Under the pieces are notes generated by a model. That model saw only the letters and a list, made by a program, of their open reading frames with translations, was not told the origin of the DNA and did not search any database. A program made the position numbers and the translations under genes. Of a stretch of 40,454 nucleotides of DNA, positions 15,469 through 24,234 are shown in pieces (positions within the stretch are counted from its first letter, which is position 1; every line of letters starts with the position of its first letter). This DNA is from an uncultured Woeseiaceae bacterium (GTDB lineage: Bacteria > Pseudomonadota > Gammaproteobacteria > Steroidobacterales > Woeseiaceae), in NCBI GenBank assembly GCA_937944275.1, contig CALDZH010000122.1:1-40454 (forward strand). Direction: 5' to 3'.

Positions 15469-16647
15469 TCAACCGCGAGCCTGGGTAAACCTGAGTTTGA
15501 GCTGCCCCTTGGCCGGTGCCCTGAGATTCTGCCCATGCAGGGCGTAGCGAATGCCAAAGCGACGTCCGCTTAACTCGTCACCCACACACAATAGCAGGGG
15601 AGACAGAAATATCTCGATAGGTTCGCCTGGCGGAATATCGCCGATCTTGGCTGTGATATTCACTGCGTCGTCTTTCAACATTACGGTGGGGTAATTGGCA
15701 ATTTCATCGGGCGTCCGCTCGACGAAGCGGTTGTTTGTCGGACGTTTTGGCAGCCGATCGGCAACGTAAAACGAATTATGATTTGGCAGGGCCAGCGACA
15801 ACGATGCATCAATGATGGGCTCTTCACCCTGGTTGTAAACGATGAGCTGCAATCGTTCCGCGTATTCGTGAAACAGGAAGTGATTGTCCTCGTCGCGATA
15901 TTTGCTGCGAATCTGGTTCAGCTCGACCATGATATCTTCCGGCGAACGTTCAACGTATGGATCGGCGGTGCCAAAGAGCCGGGCGTGTGTCAGGCGTGCC
16001 ACCATCGTTGTCGATCCAGAGTTGCCCGACATACTGCGCACATTGAGCATCTCCTCGAGCTTGTTCGATGCCAGGGCCGATGGCATTTTGGACAAGTCAC
16101 AGGTCGGGATCGCACGATCCTTATGAATGATTTCGCCTGGAAAGCCGACCTCGATGTCGCCAGCTGACACAGAGTCCCGGAACTTGTCCTCGAATAACTC
16201 CATTAGCTGTCTGCGACCCATCTTGATCACAGCGTTGTTCACGCGTTTGTAGGCGTCGCCGCGGCGAAGCGTTTCCGAGTAGTCCACGCGCATCATATAT
16301 GGCCGGTCCTGGCAATCACCAATCTCGAAGACACCTATTTGCGTACCGTCGAAGGACACGGGTTTGTAACGAATTCGAACCGGTGGCTCGATGAACTCAT
16401 TCGCCAAAGACTGATACGAGGGTTTTCCCGAAAAATCTTCTGTCGGGATCTGCTGGGTTCGCTTGCGACCCTTTTCATCAAGATCGACGCCCATGACGAT
16501 GTAGCGATTGCCTTCCACGGAAGCATTCGCAAGGGCAAGCACGTCACGAAGGAAAGACCGAATTCCCTCGTTTCCGTACGCGTGTCTTCGAAACTGGATG
16601 CTGGATTCCGGAGTCGCAGATCGCGCTATTTTCAATAAACGGTCCAT
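15469..16647 (-). CDS. AlbA_2 (Schlafen-type) domain protein
   Basis: The N-terminal 140 residues of this 392-residue protein resemble the AlbA_2 nucleic-acid-binding domain: FLRDVLALANAS (about 32-43), RYIVMGVDLDEKG (48-60), EPPVRIRY (87-94), IGVFEIG (104-110) and DRPYMMRVDYSETLRRGDAYKR (split: 114-119 and 128-135). The C-terminal half, rich in beta-strand-like sequence (IVYNQGEEPI, IFLSPLLLCVG), is not recognised; it lacks the helix-turn-helix ATPase-C region found in many family members. The role is unknown; some AlbA_2 proteins are regulators or defence components. It is a single gene, convergent with the LOG-family gene 9 bp away. Confidence 0.7.
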   Translation of the reverse strand: MDRLLKIARSATPESSIQFRRHAYGNEGIRSFLRDVLALANASVEGNRYIVMGVDLDEKGRKRTQQIPTEDFSGKPSYQSLANEFIEPPVRIRYKPVSFDGTQIGVFEIGDCQDRPYMMRVDYSETLRRGDAYKRVNNAVIKMGRRQLMELFEDKFRDSVSAGDIEVGFPGEIIHKDRAIPTCDLSKMPSALASNKLEEMLNVRSMSGNSGSTTMVARLTHARLFGTADPYVERSPEDIMVELNQIRSKYRDEDNHFLFHEYAERLQLIVYNQGEEPIIDASLSLALPNHNSFYVADRLPKRPTNNRFVERTPDEIANYPTVMLKDDAVNITAKIGDIPPGEPIEIFLSPLLLCVGDELSGRRFGIRYALHGQNLRAPAKGQLKLRFTQARG

Positions 16648-16804
16648 GGCTCCCGTAATTCTCGCTTAATTATGTTGAAGAGAACGCGACAGAATCGACA
16701 CTTCTGAGATCGGGTTCAGGATGCAGACGCGCCTGTGCCAAAGGGTTTACAGCCCGCTACGCATTAGCGACCATTGCGCTGTGAGCACTAACTCTACAGC
16801 GCTG

Positions 16805-17818
16805 ATGGCCATCACGGCCGCCGCGCCGACCATTGATCAGTCTGTCGTGATGCAGGCCGTCCATGAGCAATTTGGACTGCGGGGCGAATACTCCTCGCTA
16901 GTTAGCGAGCGCGATCAGAATTTTCTTCTCCGGACCGCAGACGCGAGGCAATTTCTCGTGAAAGTGACGAGCGCGGTTGAAGAAGCAGCGACAACCGACT
17001 TTCAGATCGGCGCACTGCAGCATATTGCGAAAACAGGTGGCATTCTCGCGCCGGGGGTTGTGCCGACTTTAAGCGGTGATCCGTCTGGTCAGTTGAGAAG
17101 CGCTGGGAATAGCCATCGACTGCGGGTCATGACCTGGGTAAACGGGGAGCAACTCGAGAAATCGCATATTGATACCGCACTTGCCGAGCGATTCGGCCGG
17201 GCACTGGCGGAGCTTGATCTTGCATTGCAAGGGTATTCACATCCCGGAGAAAATCCGGCCTTGCTGTGGGATTTGCATCGAGTCACAGAATTACGCGACT
17301 TGCTCGATGCGATACGCGACCCGACGGTGCAGGTAGGTGTTACCAAAGCCATTGACGACTACGAAAACCATGTCGTACCGGCGCTGCCGATGCTTCGTGC
17401 ACAGGTCATACACAGTGATGCGAATCCCGAGAACGTGTTGGTTGCAGGCAAGAGGCTCGGATTCATCGATTTTGGTGACGCCATCAAGGCTCCCCTCGTT
17501 TTCGACGTTGCGATCGCAGCCTCGTATATGCGCGTTTTTGACGGCGATCCGACGATGCTGATCGAGCCATTCATCGGTGGTTACCATGCGGTTTTGCCAT
17601 TGCACGCAATCGAAAACAGGCTGCTGTTTGACCTGATCCGTGCCCGCCTGACAACGACGATTACGCTTTTGTACTGGCGTCTGCGGACCCGGCCCGAAAA
17701 TGATCCATACCGGCAAAAAGCGCTGGATCTCGAGGGCGGAGCAGAAAAGTTTCTAACCGCGCTCGACACCTTGGGGCGAAGTGCTTTTAATAATAAAATC
17801 AGTAAGTTATATCTTTAG
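16805..17818 (+). CDS. Aminoglycoside-phosphotransferase-fold kinase (hydroxylysine/homoserine-kinase-like)
   Basis: The 337-residue protein has the APH-type catalytic loop VIHSDANPEN (His203, Asp205, Asn210) and the following metal-binding IDFGD (221-225). The N-lobe has FLVKVTS with the ATP-binding Lys at about 53. In this subfamily the substrate is usually a small amino-alcohol or amino acid, for example 5-hydroxylysine; antibiotic resistance should not be assumed. The start is uncertain: ATG 16721 and GTG 16781 are in frame, but 16805 gives the usual short N-terminus before the QAVHEQFGL helix. Transcribed divergently from the AlbA_2 gene. Confidence 0.8.
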   Translation: MAITAAAPTIDQSVVMQAVHEQFGLRGEYSSLVSERDQNFLLRTADARQFLVKVTSAVEEAATTDFQIGALQHIAKTGGILAPGVVPTLSGDPSGQLRSAGNSHRLRVMTWVNGEQLEKSHIDTALAERFGRALAELDLALQGYSHPGENPALLWDLHRVTELRDLLDAIRDPTVQVGVTKAIDDYENHVVPALPMLRAQVIHSDANPENVLVAGKRLGFIDFGDAIKAPLVFDVAIAASYMRVFDGDPTMLIEPFIGGYHAVLPLHAIENRLLFDLIRARLTTTITLLYWRLRTRPENDPYRQKALDLEGGAEKFLTALDTLGRSAFNNKISKLYL

Positions 17819-17840
17819 CGCGATCAGATCCGAATAATAA

Positions 17841-17884
17841 GTCTGAAAAACAGACCATTCAGGGCGCGGTTTGCGTTGCAAACC
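17841..17884. terminator. Two adjacent hairpins after the APH-fold kinase gene
   Basis: GTCTG-AAAAA-CAGAC (17841-17855) is followed by GGTTTGC-GTT-GCAAACC (17868-17884), a perfect 7-bp stem with a 3-nt loop. They sit in the 141-bp gap between the kinase gene and the diguanylate cyclase gene. There is no T-tract after either, so intrinsic termination is uncertain; they could instead shape the leader of the cyclase mRNA. Confidence 0.3.
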
Positions 17885-17959
17885 TGAGAAACAGTTCCGG
17901 AAGTCAAACGCCTGCGCTGGCTAAAATTCACCACATATTTCGTTAAATCGAAGCCGTGA

Positions 17960-19915
17960 ATGATGAGCCTGAACACCGCACTTTCCGTATTACTGATATT
18001 CAGCGCAGCTTGCTACGCTTTGCTGGGTCTGCGGTTGATCACGGCCAAGCGCGAGATTGGCAGCATGCCGATCGGCATGTTGTTCATCGTCATATCCTTT
18101 TGGGTTATCGGCGGCGCAGTCGAACTCCTGTCCAGCACATTCCTTATGTTCTCAGTTGGTCGGACTGGTCACTTTATCGGCACCGCATTCGTGCCTGTTG
18201 TGGCCTACTTTTGTTTCCGGGAGTACACCGGTACTGAAACGTCGCTTGGTCGCCTTGTCGCACTTACCGTTATTCCCCTTATTTCAGTTTCTCTCGCTGC
18301 GACTAATGCAAGCCACGAATTGATGTGGTCGGGCCCATTCGCCAACGCAGCCGGTGAGTTTCTCACCTACCCGGCAAATTGGGGTCCATGGTTCCTGTTC
18401 GTGCATTTGCCGTACAGCTATTTCGTGATTGGCGCAGCCATGTTTACCCTGCTGGCGCACAGCTCGGCCGTTGCGCCTGCTCATCGCCGCGCCCTGTTTC
18501 TGCTGACTGCCGCCTGTGTAGCACCGCTACTTACGACGGCGGCCTACGATCTCGGTGTAGGCCCCGACACGATTTCGTATGTGCCACTCGCGTTTGCGGC
18601 CATGTTGCCAATCTATGCGTGGTTGATCGTTGGTGAGCAAATCATCGAATTCACGCCACTCGCCTACGAAACAGTTTTCCAGAACATGCAGGATCCCGTA
18701 GTTGTCATCGATGAGCAATGCAGGGTTATTGGTCTGAACCACACAGCTGAAAGCATGCTTGCCGTCGAAGAGGCGCAGGCTTTGCGAGCGCCGCTGGAAG
18801 ATTTGTTTGGCAACGACGCTCCCGAGGTTTTTCACGCGCTCGACACCGGTAAGCCGCAAAAGATGATGACGACGACGGGTCGTTTCCTGCATGTGCAGGT
18901 CTCGGAAATCGCAACCAATCGGTCGTCAGTAAAAGGCGGCCAGGTACTCATGTTCCGCGATGTCAGCGATGTCGAGAAAGCGCAGAGTGAAGTGCGTAAG
19001 AACGAGAAGCTGCTGCGAACCCTGATTGATCATTCTGTCAACGGCATCATTCGTTTCAGCTGGGCAGAAAATGAATCCGGGAAAAAGAAACTGCGCAGTA
19101 TTTTTGCGAATGCTGCCGCCAGCCGTTTTCTGGGTCCGGGTGCAGATGATCTCATCGATTGCTCAGCCACCCAGGTCATCCGGCATGCGGTTACCGGTAT
19201 GGATCTCGGTGACATCGAAGACATCATAGATCGCTTCACAAAGTCTGCCGAGAAAGGCAAGAGTCTCGATATCGAAGTTCGGCAGCAAGGCAAGGGGCCG
19301 GCTCGATGGCTGAGGGTCATCTGTGAACCGGTTGGCGAAGATGTTGCGGCGACGTTCGTCGACATAACAGATAGAAAAGCGAAAGAACAGCAGATGGAAT
19401 CGATCGCAACGTCCGATCCGCTTACAGGTGTGCTGAATCGTCGCGGTTTCGAGCGCGATGCAGCAATGCGCCTGACGCAGAGTGACGACGAGGCGACAGG
19501 CGCGCTCTTGTTCGTCGACCTGAACGAATTCAAGGGTATCAATGATCGGTACGGGCATGAGGTTGGTGACCAGCTTCTCAAAATTGCGGCTGAGCGTCTT
19601 CGCAAGAGTCTGCGTTCCTGCGACATTATCGGCCGCCCGGGCGGTGACGAATTTGTTGCGCTGGTGCCGGATGTGGACGCAGCGATCGCGGACAAGCTGG
19701 CCAAACGCCTGACAAGTTCGCTTGAAGAGCCCTATAACATTGGGCGGAAGGAACTGCGCTGCGCGGCAAGTATTGGACTGGCTCTCTATCCCAGGAACGC
19801 GAATACGCTGACGGGTCTGTTGCGCGAAGCCGACCAGGCGATGTACCGAGCCAAAGCGCGCTGTCGTGGCGTCACCAACATTCGCCGCGACGATCTCCTC
19901 GAAAAGGCTATGTAA
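17960..19915 (+). CDS. Diguanylate cyclase with 7TM, two PAS domains and GGDEF
   Basis: It makes cyclic di-GMP from GTP in response to a membrane or PAS signal. The 651-residue protein starts with about seven hydrophobic helices (residues 5-225) like the N-terminal 7TM region of histidine kinases, followed by a first PAS domain (about 235-340, starting VFQNMQDPVVVID), a second PAS domain (about 350-470, starting LLRTLIDHSVNGII) ending in VDITDRKAKEQQ, and a GGDEF domain (about 482-640). The active site is intact (GGDEF 561-565) and RSCD (552-555) five residues before it is a canonical product-inhibition I-site. ATG 17960 and 17963 are equally possible starts. No EAL domain. Single gene. Confidence 0.92.
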   Translation: MMSLNTALSVLLIFSAACYALLGLRLITAKREIGSMPIGMLFIVISFWVIGGAVELLSSTFLMFSVGRTGHFIGTAFVPVVAYFCFREYTGTETSLGRLVALTVIPLISVSLAATNASHELMWSGPFANAAGEFLTYPANWGPWFLFVHLPYSYFVIGAAMFTLLAHSSAVAPAHRRALFLLTAACVAPLLTTAAYDLGVGPDTISYVPLAFAAMLPIYAWLIVGEQIIEFTPLAYETVFQNMQDPVVVIDEQCRVIGLNHTAESMLAVEEAQALRAPLEDLFGNDAPEVFHALDTGKPQKMMTTTGRFLHVQVSEIATNRSSVKGGQVLMFRDVSDVEKAQSEVRKNEKLLRTLIDHSVNGIIRFSWAENESGKKKLRSIFANAAASRFLGPGADDLIDCSATQVIRHAVTGMDLGDIEDIIDRFTKSAEKGKSLDIEVRQQGKGPARWLRVICEPVGEDVAATFVDITDRKAKEQQMESIATSDPLTGVLNRRGFERDAAMRLTQSDDEATGALLFVDLNEFKGINDRYGHEVGDQLLKIAAERLRKSLRSCDIIGRPGGDEFVALVPDVDAAIADKLAKRLTSSLEEPYNIGRKELRCAASIGLALYPRNANTLTGLLREADQAMYRAKARCRGVTNIRRDDLLEKAM

Positions 19916-19987
19916 GCACACATCAGGCTTTGCATTCCGGACTCGTAATGGTCTAATCGGACGCCCCTCACTGACCGCGTCCGTCCG

Positions 19988-20707
19988 TTGAATTCACCAG
20001 CAAAACAATCTCGACCGGAAGCCCTGATTCACATTGCGGGCTTGCAGCGCCGCTATCAAATGGGTGGCAGCTTTATCGATGCTTTGCGTTGCGTGGATCT
20101 GGATATCGTGCCCGGCGAATACGTTGCGATCAGGGGCCAGTCCGGGTCGGGTAAATCCACACTCATGAACATCATCGGCTGCCTGGATCGCCCGACGGCT
20201 GGTGAGTACTGGCTCAATGGTGATCGGGTTTCGACAATGAACGACAAACAGCTTGCCCGCATCAGAAATCTTGAAATCGGATTCGTATTCCAGACATTCA
20301 ATCTATTGCCGCGGATGTCGGCGCTCGCCAATGTCGAGGTGCCGCTTATATACAGTGGCAGAAAGAGGAAGCATAGATTTGCGCTGGCTAGCGCGGCGCT
20401 CGAAACCGTGGGGCTTGGTGACAGAATGTCGCACCGACCGTCCGAAATGTCGGGTGGACAACGTCAAAGGGTAGCCATCGCCCGGGCGCTGGTAACCAAT
20501 CCAAGCATACTTCTTGCGGACGAACCGACAGGAAACCTCGATTCGAACACTGGCAAAGAAATCATGGACCTGTTTGACCGCTTACATGATGAAGGCAATA
20601 CGGTGATCGTAGTCACCCACGAGCAACATATCGCTAAACGCGCGAGCCGTGTTGTTCGCCTGAGCGACGGTGACGTCGTCAGCGATACCTATATGAGTGA
20701 GAGTTGA
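19988..20707 (+). CDS. ABC transporter ATPase (MacB/LolD type)
   Basis: The 239-residue ATPase energises the permease encoded two genes downstream. It has Walker [10 protein letters not shown] (50-58), a Q-loop at FQTFNLLPR (101-109), signature [15 protein letters not shown] (154-168), Walker [13 protein letters not shown] (174-185) and the switch His in [20 protein letters not shown] after the Q-loop is typical of the MacB/LolD/FtsE-like exporters. The start appears to be TTG 19988; no in-frame ATG or GTG gives a complete N-terminal strand and no clear Shine-Dalgarno is visible. The stop overlaps the adaptor's ATG (TGATG). First gene of a three-gene exporter operon. Confidence 0.9.
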   Translation: MNSPAKQSRPEALIHIAGLQRRYQMGGSFIDALRCVDLDIVPGEYVAIRGQSGSGKSTLMNIIGCLDRPTAGEYWLNGDRVSTMNDKQLARIRNLEIGFVFQTFNLLPRMSALANVEVPLIYSGRKRKHRFALASAALETVGLGDRMSHRPSEMSGGQRQRVAIARALVTNPSILLADEPTGNLDSNTGKEIMDLFDRLHDEGNTVIVVTHEQHIAKRASRVVRLSDGDVVSDTYMSES

Positions 20708-21969
20708 TGAAGCGATTTTTCCTGATTCTGGCGATATTGAATCTGGGCGCCTGCGCAGAGCCGGTAGACGTTGAACCTATTTATGACACTGCCGGCGTCG
20801 AGCGTCGCACGCTCGAGGTTGCCGTCAGTTCGGCCGGCATCGTTGAACCGCTTGCGACCGTCGAGGTCAAGTCAAAGGCTTCCGGCGAGGTACTGGATGT
20901 CCTGATCGAGACGGGTGACCAGGTCGAAGAAGGCAGCTTGATGGTCAGTATCGATCCGCGAATCGTCCGCAACCGCCTCGCGCAGTCTGACGCAGAGTTG
21001 AGAGCAGCAATTTCCCGTCGCGAAATCGCCACTACTCAGAAAAAGCGGGTGGAGTCCCTGGTTAGCAACGGGACGCTGACACAGTCGGATTTCGAGCAGG
21101 CCTCTCTGGACCTCGCCAATGCGGAGGCCCAGGTCGTTGCGGCCAGTGTTTCGGTTGAGAACGCCAGGATAGCGGTAGACGATACCGATATCCGTGCGCC
21201 GATCACCGGCACGATCATAAACAAGCCGGTAGAAATCGGACAGGTGATTTCATCGCCGACGCAGGACTTCGCGGGTGGCACAATGCTGATGCAGATGGCC
21301 GACTTGAGCGCCGTACAGATTCGGTCCCTGGTCGATGAGACCGACATCGGCAAGATTCGTCCGGGTATGGAGGCAAAAGTATCGGTGGCGGCGTATCCGA
21401 ATCAACCGTTTCCCGGCGAGGTTCTCAAGATCGAGCCGCAGGCGGTTATAGAGCAAAACGTAACGATGTTTGCCGTGCTTGTCTCGATTCAGAATCCGGA
21501 CGGCCTTCTCATGCCGGGCATGAATGCCGAGGTCGAGGTGTCCATAGCGCGTGCGGACGATGCGATGACAATACCCGTAATGGCTCTGCGTACCAACCGT
21601 GATCTCGAATCGACCGCGTTCATTCTGGATCGGTCGGTCGAGGACATTCGCAGCGAGCTGTCAGGTGGCGAGGAAAAACCCGCAGCGAGGCCGGGCGGCC
21701 GGCCAGCCGAAAAGTCGCAACGTGGTCGGCGCCGACAGCCCACAGATTATCGCTTCGGCGGTGAGTTCTGGGTGGTGCTCGACACACCGGGTCGCGAAAT
21801 TCGCAAGGTCCGCACAGGTGTAACCGATCTCGATAACGTAGAAATTGTCAGCGGGCTCGACGAGGGAGACAGGGTGCTGGTGCTGCCGAGTTCGCATCTA
21901 CTCGAGACGCAGCAGGATCTGCAGAATTTCATCAATCGTCGCATGGGCAAATTACCGGGAATCGGCTGA
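20707..21969 (+). CDS. MacA-like periplasmic adaptor lipoprotein
   Basis: The adaptor links the MacB-type permease to an outer-membrane channel. It is 420 residues and begins with a lipoprotein signal ([16 protein letters not shown], Cys16), so it is anchored in a membrane by lipid rather than by a helix. Residues 35-85 form the first half of a lipoyl-like domain (VEVKSKASGEVLDVLIETGDQV), 90-165 an alpha hairpin, then APITGTIINKPVEIGQ closes the lipoyl domain, followed by beta-barrel domains. Residues 319-347 are a Pro/Gly/Arg/Lys-rich insertion (ARPGGRPAEKSQRGRRR) before the last domain. TTG 20704 is an alternative start. No TolC-like gene is in the window. Confidence 0.88.
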   Translation: MKRFFLILAILNLGACAEPVDVEPIYDTAGVERRTLEVAVSSAGIVEPLATVEVKSKASGEVLDVLIETGDQVEEGSLMVSIDPRIVRNRLAQSDAELRAAISRREIATTQKKRVESLVSNGTLTQSDFEQASLDLANAEAQVVAASVSVENARIAVDDTDIRAPITGTIINKPVEIGQVISSPTQDFAGGTMLMQMADLSAVQIRSLVDETDIGKIRPGMEAKVSVAAYPNQPFPGEVLKIEPQAVIEQNVTMFAVLVSIQNPDGLLMPGMNAEVEVSIARADDAMTIPVMALRTNRDLESTAFILDRSVEDIRSELSGGEEKPAARPGGRPAEKSQRGRRRQPTDYRFGGEFWVVLDTPGREIRKVRTGVTDLDNVEIVSGLDEGDRVLVLPSSHLLETQQDLQNFINRRMGKLPGIG

Positions 21970-21973
21970 CGTC

Positions 21974-23182
21974 ATGTTGTTAGGAGAGACAGTTCGTATT
22001 TCGCTGACGTCAATACGCAGCAACCTGTTTCGGGCGTTGCTGACCATGCTAGGGATAGTAATTGGCGTCGGTGCGGTGATCACAATGGTTGCGCTGGGCA
22101 CGGGTGCGCAGCGCCAGATCGACAAGCAGATGGCCGCTTTGGGTGGGGATATTCTTTCGATCCAGTCTTCGTCCTGGTTTAGCCGTGGCGTAGCGCGTAA
22201 TCAGCGGACGCTGACGACTGACGACGCTGCGGCGCTCTCCAGGGGCATGAAGCATGTGTCGGCGGTGGTCCCGGAGATCAACTCGCGATATCAGATCAAG
22301 TACGGGAATCAGAACCTCAACATCACGACCATTGGCACGACCCCTAATTACCCGGATGTCCACGGCTTCAATTTTGCGTACGGGAACATGTTCTCTGCAG
22401 CTGACGAAGCAGCGCGCAAGCGTGTCGTTGTGCTCGGTGCGGAAATACCCGAAATGTTCGATGCCGATCCGGCAGCGCTGATTGGCCGAACAATACAGAT
22501 TCGTTCCATCACGTTCGAGATTATCGGTGTGCTGGAACCGAAAGGCGGATTCGGATGGCGCAATCCCGATGACGACGTCTGGATACCGCTGTCGACCGCC
22601 CAATTTCGAGTCACCGGTGACGAATTTGTCGAGACGATCAGCGCCAAGATTGCACCTACGTCATCGACCGAGATGGCAATGCTCGAAATCGAGCGCGTGC
22701 TGCGCCGAGAGCATGGCATCCTGCCGGGCAATGACAACGATTTCGCGATCATGGATCGTCGGCAATTTGCCGAGTCGCGCCAGGAAGCTACCCAGGTATT
22801 TACCTATCTCCTGGCGGGGATTGCGGGCGTCAGTCTTGTCGTCGGCGGCATCGGCATCATGAACATCATGCTCGTAACGGTGACGGAACGGACGCGTGAG
22901 ATCGGGGTGCGCAAGGCTCTGGGCGCAACGCGTGGCAACATTCTGCTGCAGTTCCTCGTCGAATCGACGATTCTGTGCCTGTTAGGCGGATTGATCGGGC
23001 TGCTCTTGGGCGCGACGGCCTCGGCGCTCCTTGCCCGTTACGCCGGCTGGCAAACAGCCATGTCCACGGGCTCAGCCCTGATGGCCTTCGGGTTCAGCGC
23101 AACAGTCGGAATCGTGTTCGGGATCTGGCCGGCGAGACGCGCTGCCGGCCTCGATCCGATCGAGGCGCTTCGGCACGAGTAA
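21974..23182 (+). CDS. MacB-like ABC exporter permease
   Basis: This 402-residue permease has the MacB plan: one N-terminal helix (NLFRALLTMLGIVIGVGAVI, 19-38), a large periplasmic domain (about 45-270), and three C-terminal helices starting at YLLAGIAGVSLVVGGIGIMN with the characteristic ERTREIGVRKALGATR between the second and third, ending GIWPARRAAGLDPIEALR-E. Unlike MacB itself, the ATPase is a separate protein encoded upstream. It probably works as a dimer that extrudes periplasmic substrates through the adaptor. The ATG is 4 bp after the adaptor stop; the frame is open further upstream but within macA-like coding sequence. Confidence 0.9.
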   Translation: MLLGETVRISLTSIRSNLFRALLTMLGIVIGVGAVITMVALGTGAQRQIDKQMAALGGDILSIQSSSWFSRGVARNQRTLTTDDAAALSRGMKHVSAVVPEINSRYQIKYGNQNLNITTIGTTPNYPDVHGFNFAYGNMFSAADEAARKRVVVLGAEIPEMFDADPAALIGRTIQIRSITFEIIGVLEPKGGFGWRNPDDDVWIPLSTAQFRVTGDEFVETISAKIAPTSSTEMAMLEIERVLRREHGILPGNDNDFAIMDRRQFAESRQEATQVFTYLLAGIAGVSLVVGGIGIMNIMLVTVTERTREIGVRKALGATRGNILLQFLVESTILCLLGGLIGLLLGATASALLARYAGWQTAMSTGSALMAFGFSATVGIVFGIWPARRAAGLDPIEALRHE

Positions 23183-23230
23183 TAAATTCGGTCCGGCATC
23201 GGTCCTGTCTGGAAATACCGGAGTATTTCG

Positions 23231-23905
23231 ATGATTCGTTCCCTGATTACGATGGCACTTGCCATCACATTGGCGTTAAGCCTGGTCTACAGCTCGGCGA
23301 TTCGCCATGGGCATGCAGATGCTCCCATTGCTGCAACAGCCGAGCAGGTCCAACCCCTGGAAGCCGGCGATTCGGCGCCTCGCTTCATTGTCGAGACCGT
23401 TGAGTCCAGGGTATTTGATTTCGATCCGCTGAATCTCGACAAGCCGGTCATGATTCTCGTCTTTCGGGGTGGATGGTGTCCTTACTGCAATATGTACCTC
23501 TCCGACATGCGGCACGTGATTCCTGACATTCAGGAACTGGGTATCGATGTGTTATTCCTGAGCGGCGATCGTCCGGAACTTCTTTACGAGAGCCTGGAGA
23601 ATCAGGCGAGGGAAGACATCGAAGGGCTGGATTACACGATCCTGTCTGATGCCGATGCTCAGGCGGCGATCGCACTGGGTATCGCGTTCAAGGCAACGCA
23701 AGGCACGGTCGACTACGTGAACAAAAAGGGCGATGGCTATAGAAAGTCTTCCATGGAGCGTCACGGCATTCTTCCGGTACCGGCCGTTTTTGCGATCGGT
23801 AAAGATGGGATGATCGCTTACGCCTACGTGAACGCGGACTACAAAGTGCGCCTGCCTGCCGATGACTTGCTGGAAGCTGCAAGGATGATTGCTGCTGCAG
23901 ACTAA
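23231..23905 (+). CDS. Secreted AhpC/TSA-family redoxin with CPYC motif
   Basis: The 224-residue protein begins with an N-terminal signal or anchor helix (ITMALAITLALSLVYSSA), followed by a peroxiredoxin/thioredoxin fold: GDSAPRF (46-52), VFRGGWCPYC (77-86; Cys83 and Cys86) and VPAVFAIGKDG with the cis-Pro. The Cys-x-x-Cys replaces the usual single peroxidatic Cys context and suggests disulfide-reductase or atypical peroxidase activity in the periplasm. The start ATG at 23231 follows GGAGTATTTCG. It lies 48 bp after the exporter operon and may be separate. The electron donor is not identifiable. Confidence 0.85.
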   Translation: MIRSLITMALAITLALSLVYSSAIRHGHADAPIAATAEQVQPLEAGDSAPRFIVETVESRVFDFDPLNLDKPVMILVFRGGWCPYCNMYLSDMRHVIPDIQELGIDVLFLSGDRPELLYESLENQAREDIEGLDYTILSDADAQAAIALGIAFKATQGTVDYVNKKGDGYRKSSMERHGILPVPAVFAIGKDGMIAYAYVNADYKVRLPADDLLEAARMIAAAD

Positions 23906-23955
23906 CGGCCGCAAATGATAGTCTTCGTGCTTGCTATTCAGGCACGGAGTCACTC

Positions 23956-24234
23956 ATGGTTACAGCGATCGTTCTTATCAAGGCGGAGACCAACCGCATT
24001 CCTGACCTGGCTGATCAAATAGCCGACATGGACGGCGTGTCCGAAGTTTTTTCTGTCGCTGGGCGCTACGACCTCGTTGCGTTGGTGCGTGTTTCAAGAA
24101 ACGAGGATCTTGCCGACGTGATCAGCGACAAGATGCGCCATCTCGAGGGCATCGTTGAGACTGAAACGATGATTGCCTTTCGTGCGTATTCGAAGCAGGA
24201 ACTCGAAGCCGGGTTTGAGCTTGGTCTCGATTGA
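23956..24234 (+). CDS. Stand-alone Lrp/AsnC ligand-binding (RAM) domain protein
   Basis: The 92-residue protein is only the effector-binding domain of Lrp/AsnC regulators, without a helix-turn-helix. It opens VTAIVLIKAETNRIPDLADQI, contains the family DGVSEVFSVAGRYDLVALVRV core with the conserved G-YD, and ends with ETETMIAFRAYSKQEL. Such proteins form open oligomers that bind amino acids or related small molecules. Its TGA stop overlaps the ATG of the following transporter gene (TGATG), so the two are translationally coupled, which hints that it senses the transporter's substrate (inference). Confidence 0.88.
   Translation: MVTAIVLIKAETNRIPDLADQIADMDGVSEVFSVAGRYDLVALVRVSRNEDLADVISDKMRHLEGIVETETMIAFRAYSKQELEAGFELGLD

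Noticed and set aside
16805-17818. Aminoglycoside resistance gene
   Set aside because: The catalytic loop is shared by many small-molecule kinases; overall pattern is closer to hydroxylysine/homoserine-type kinases and no resistance context exists.
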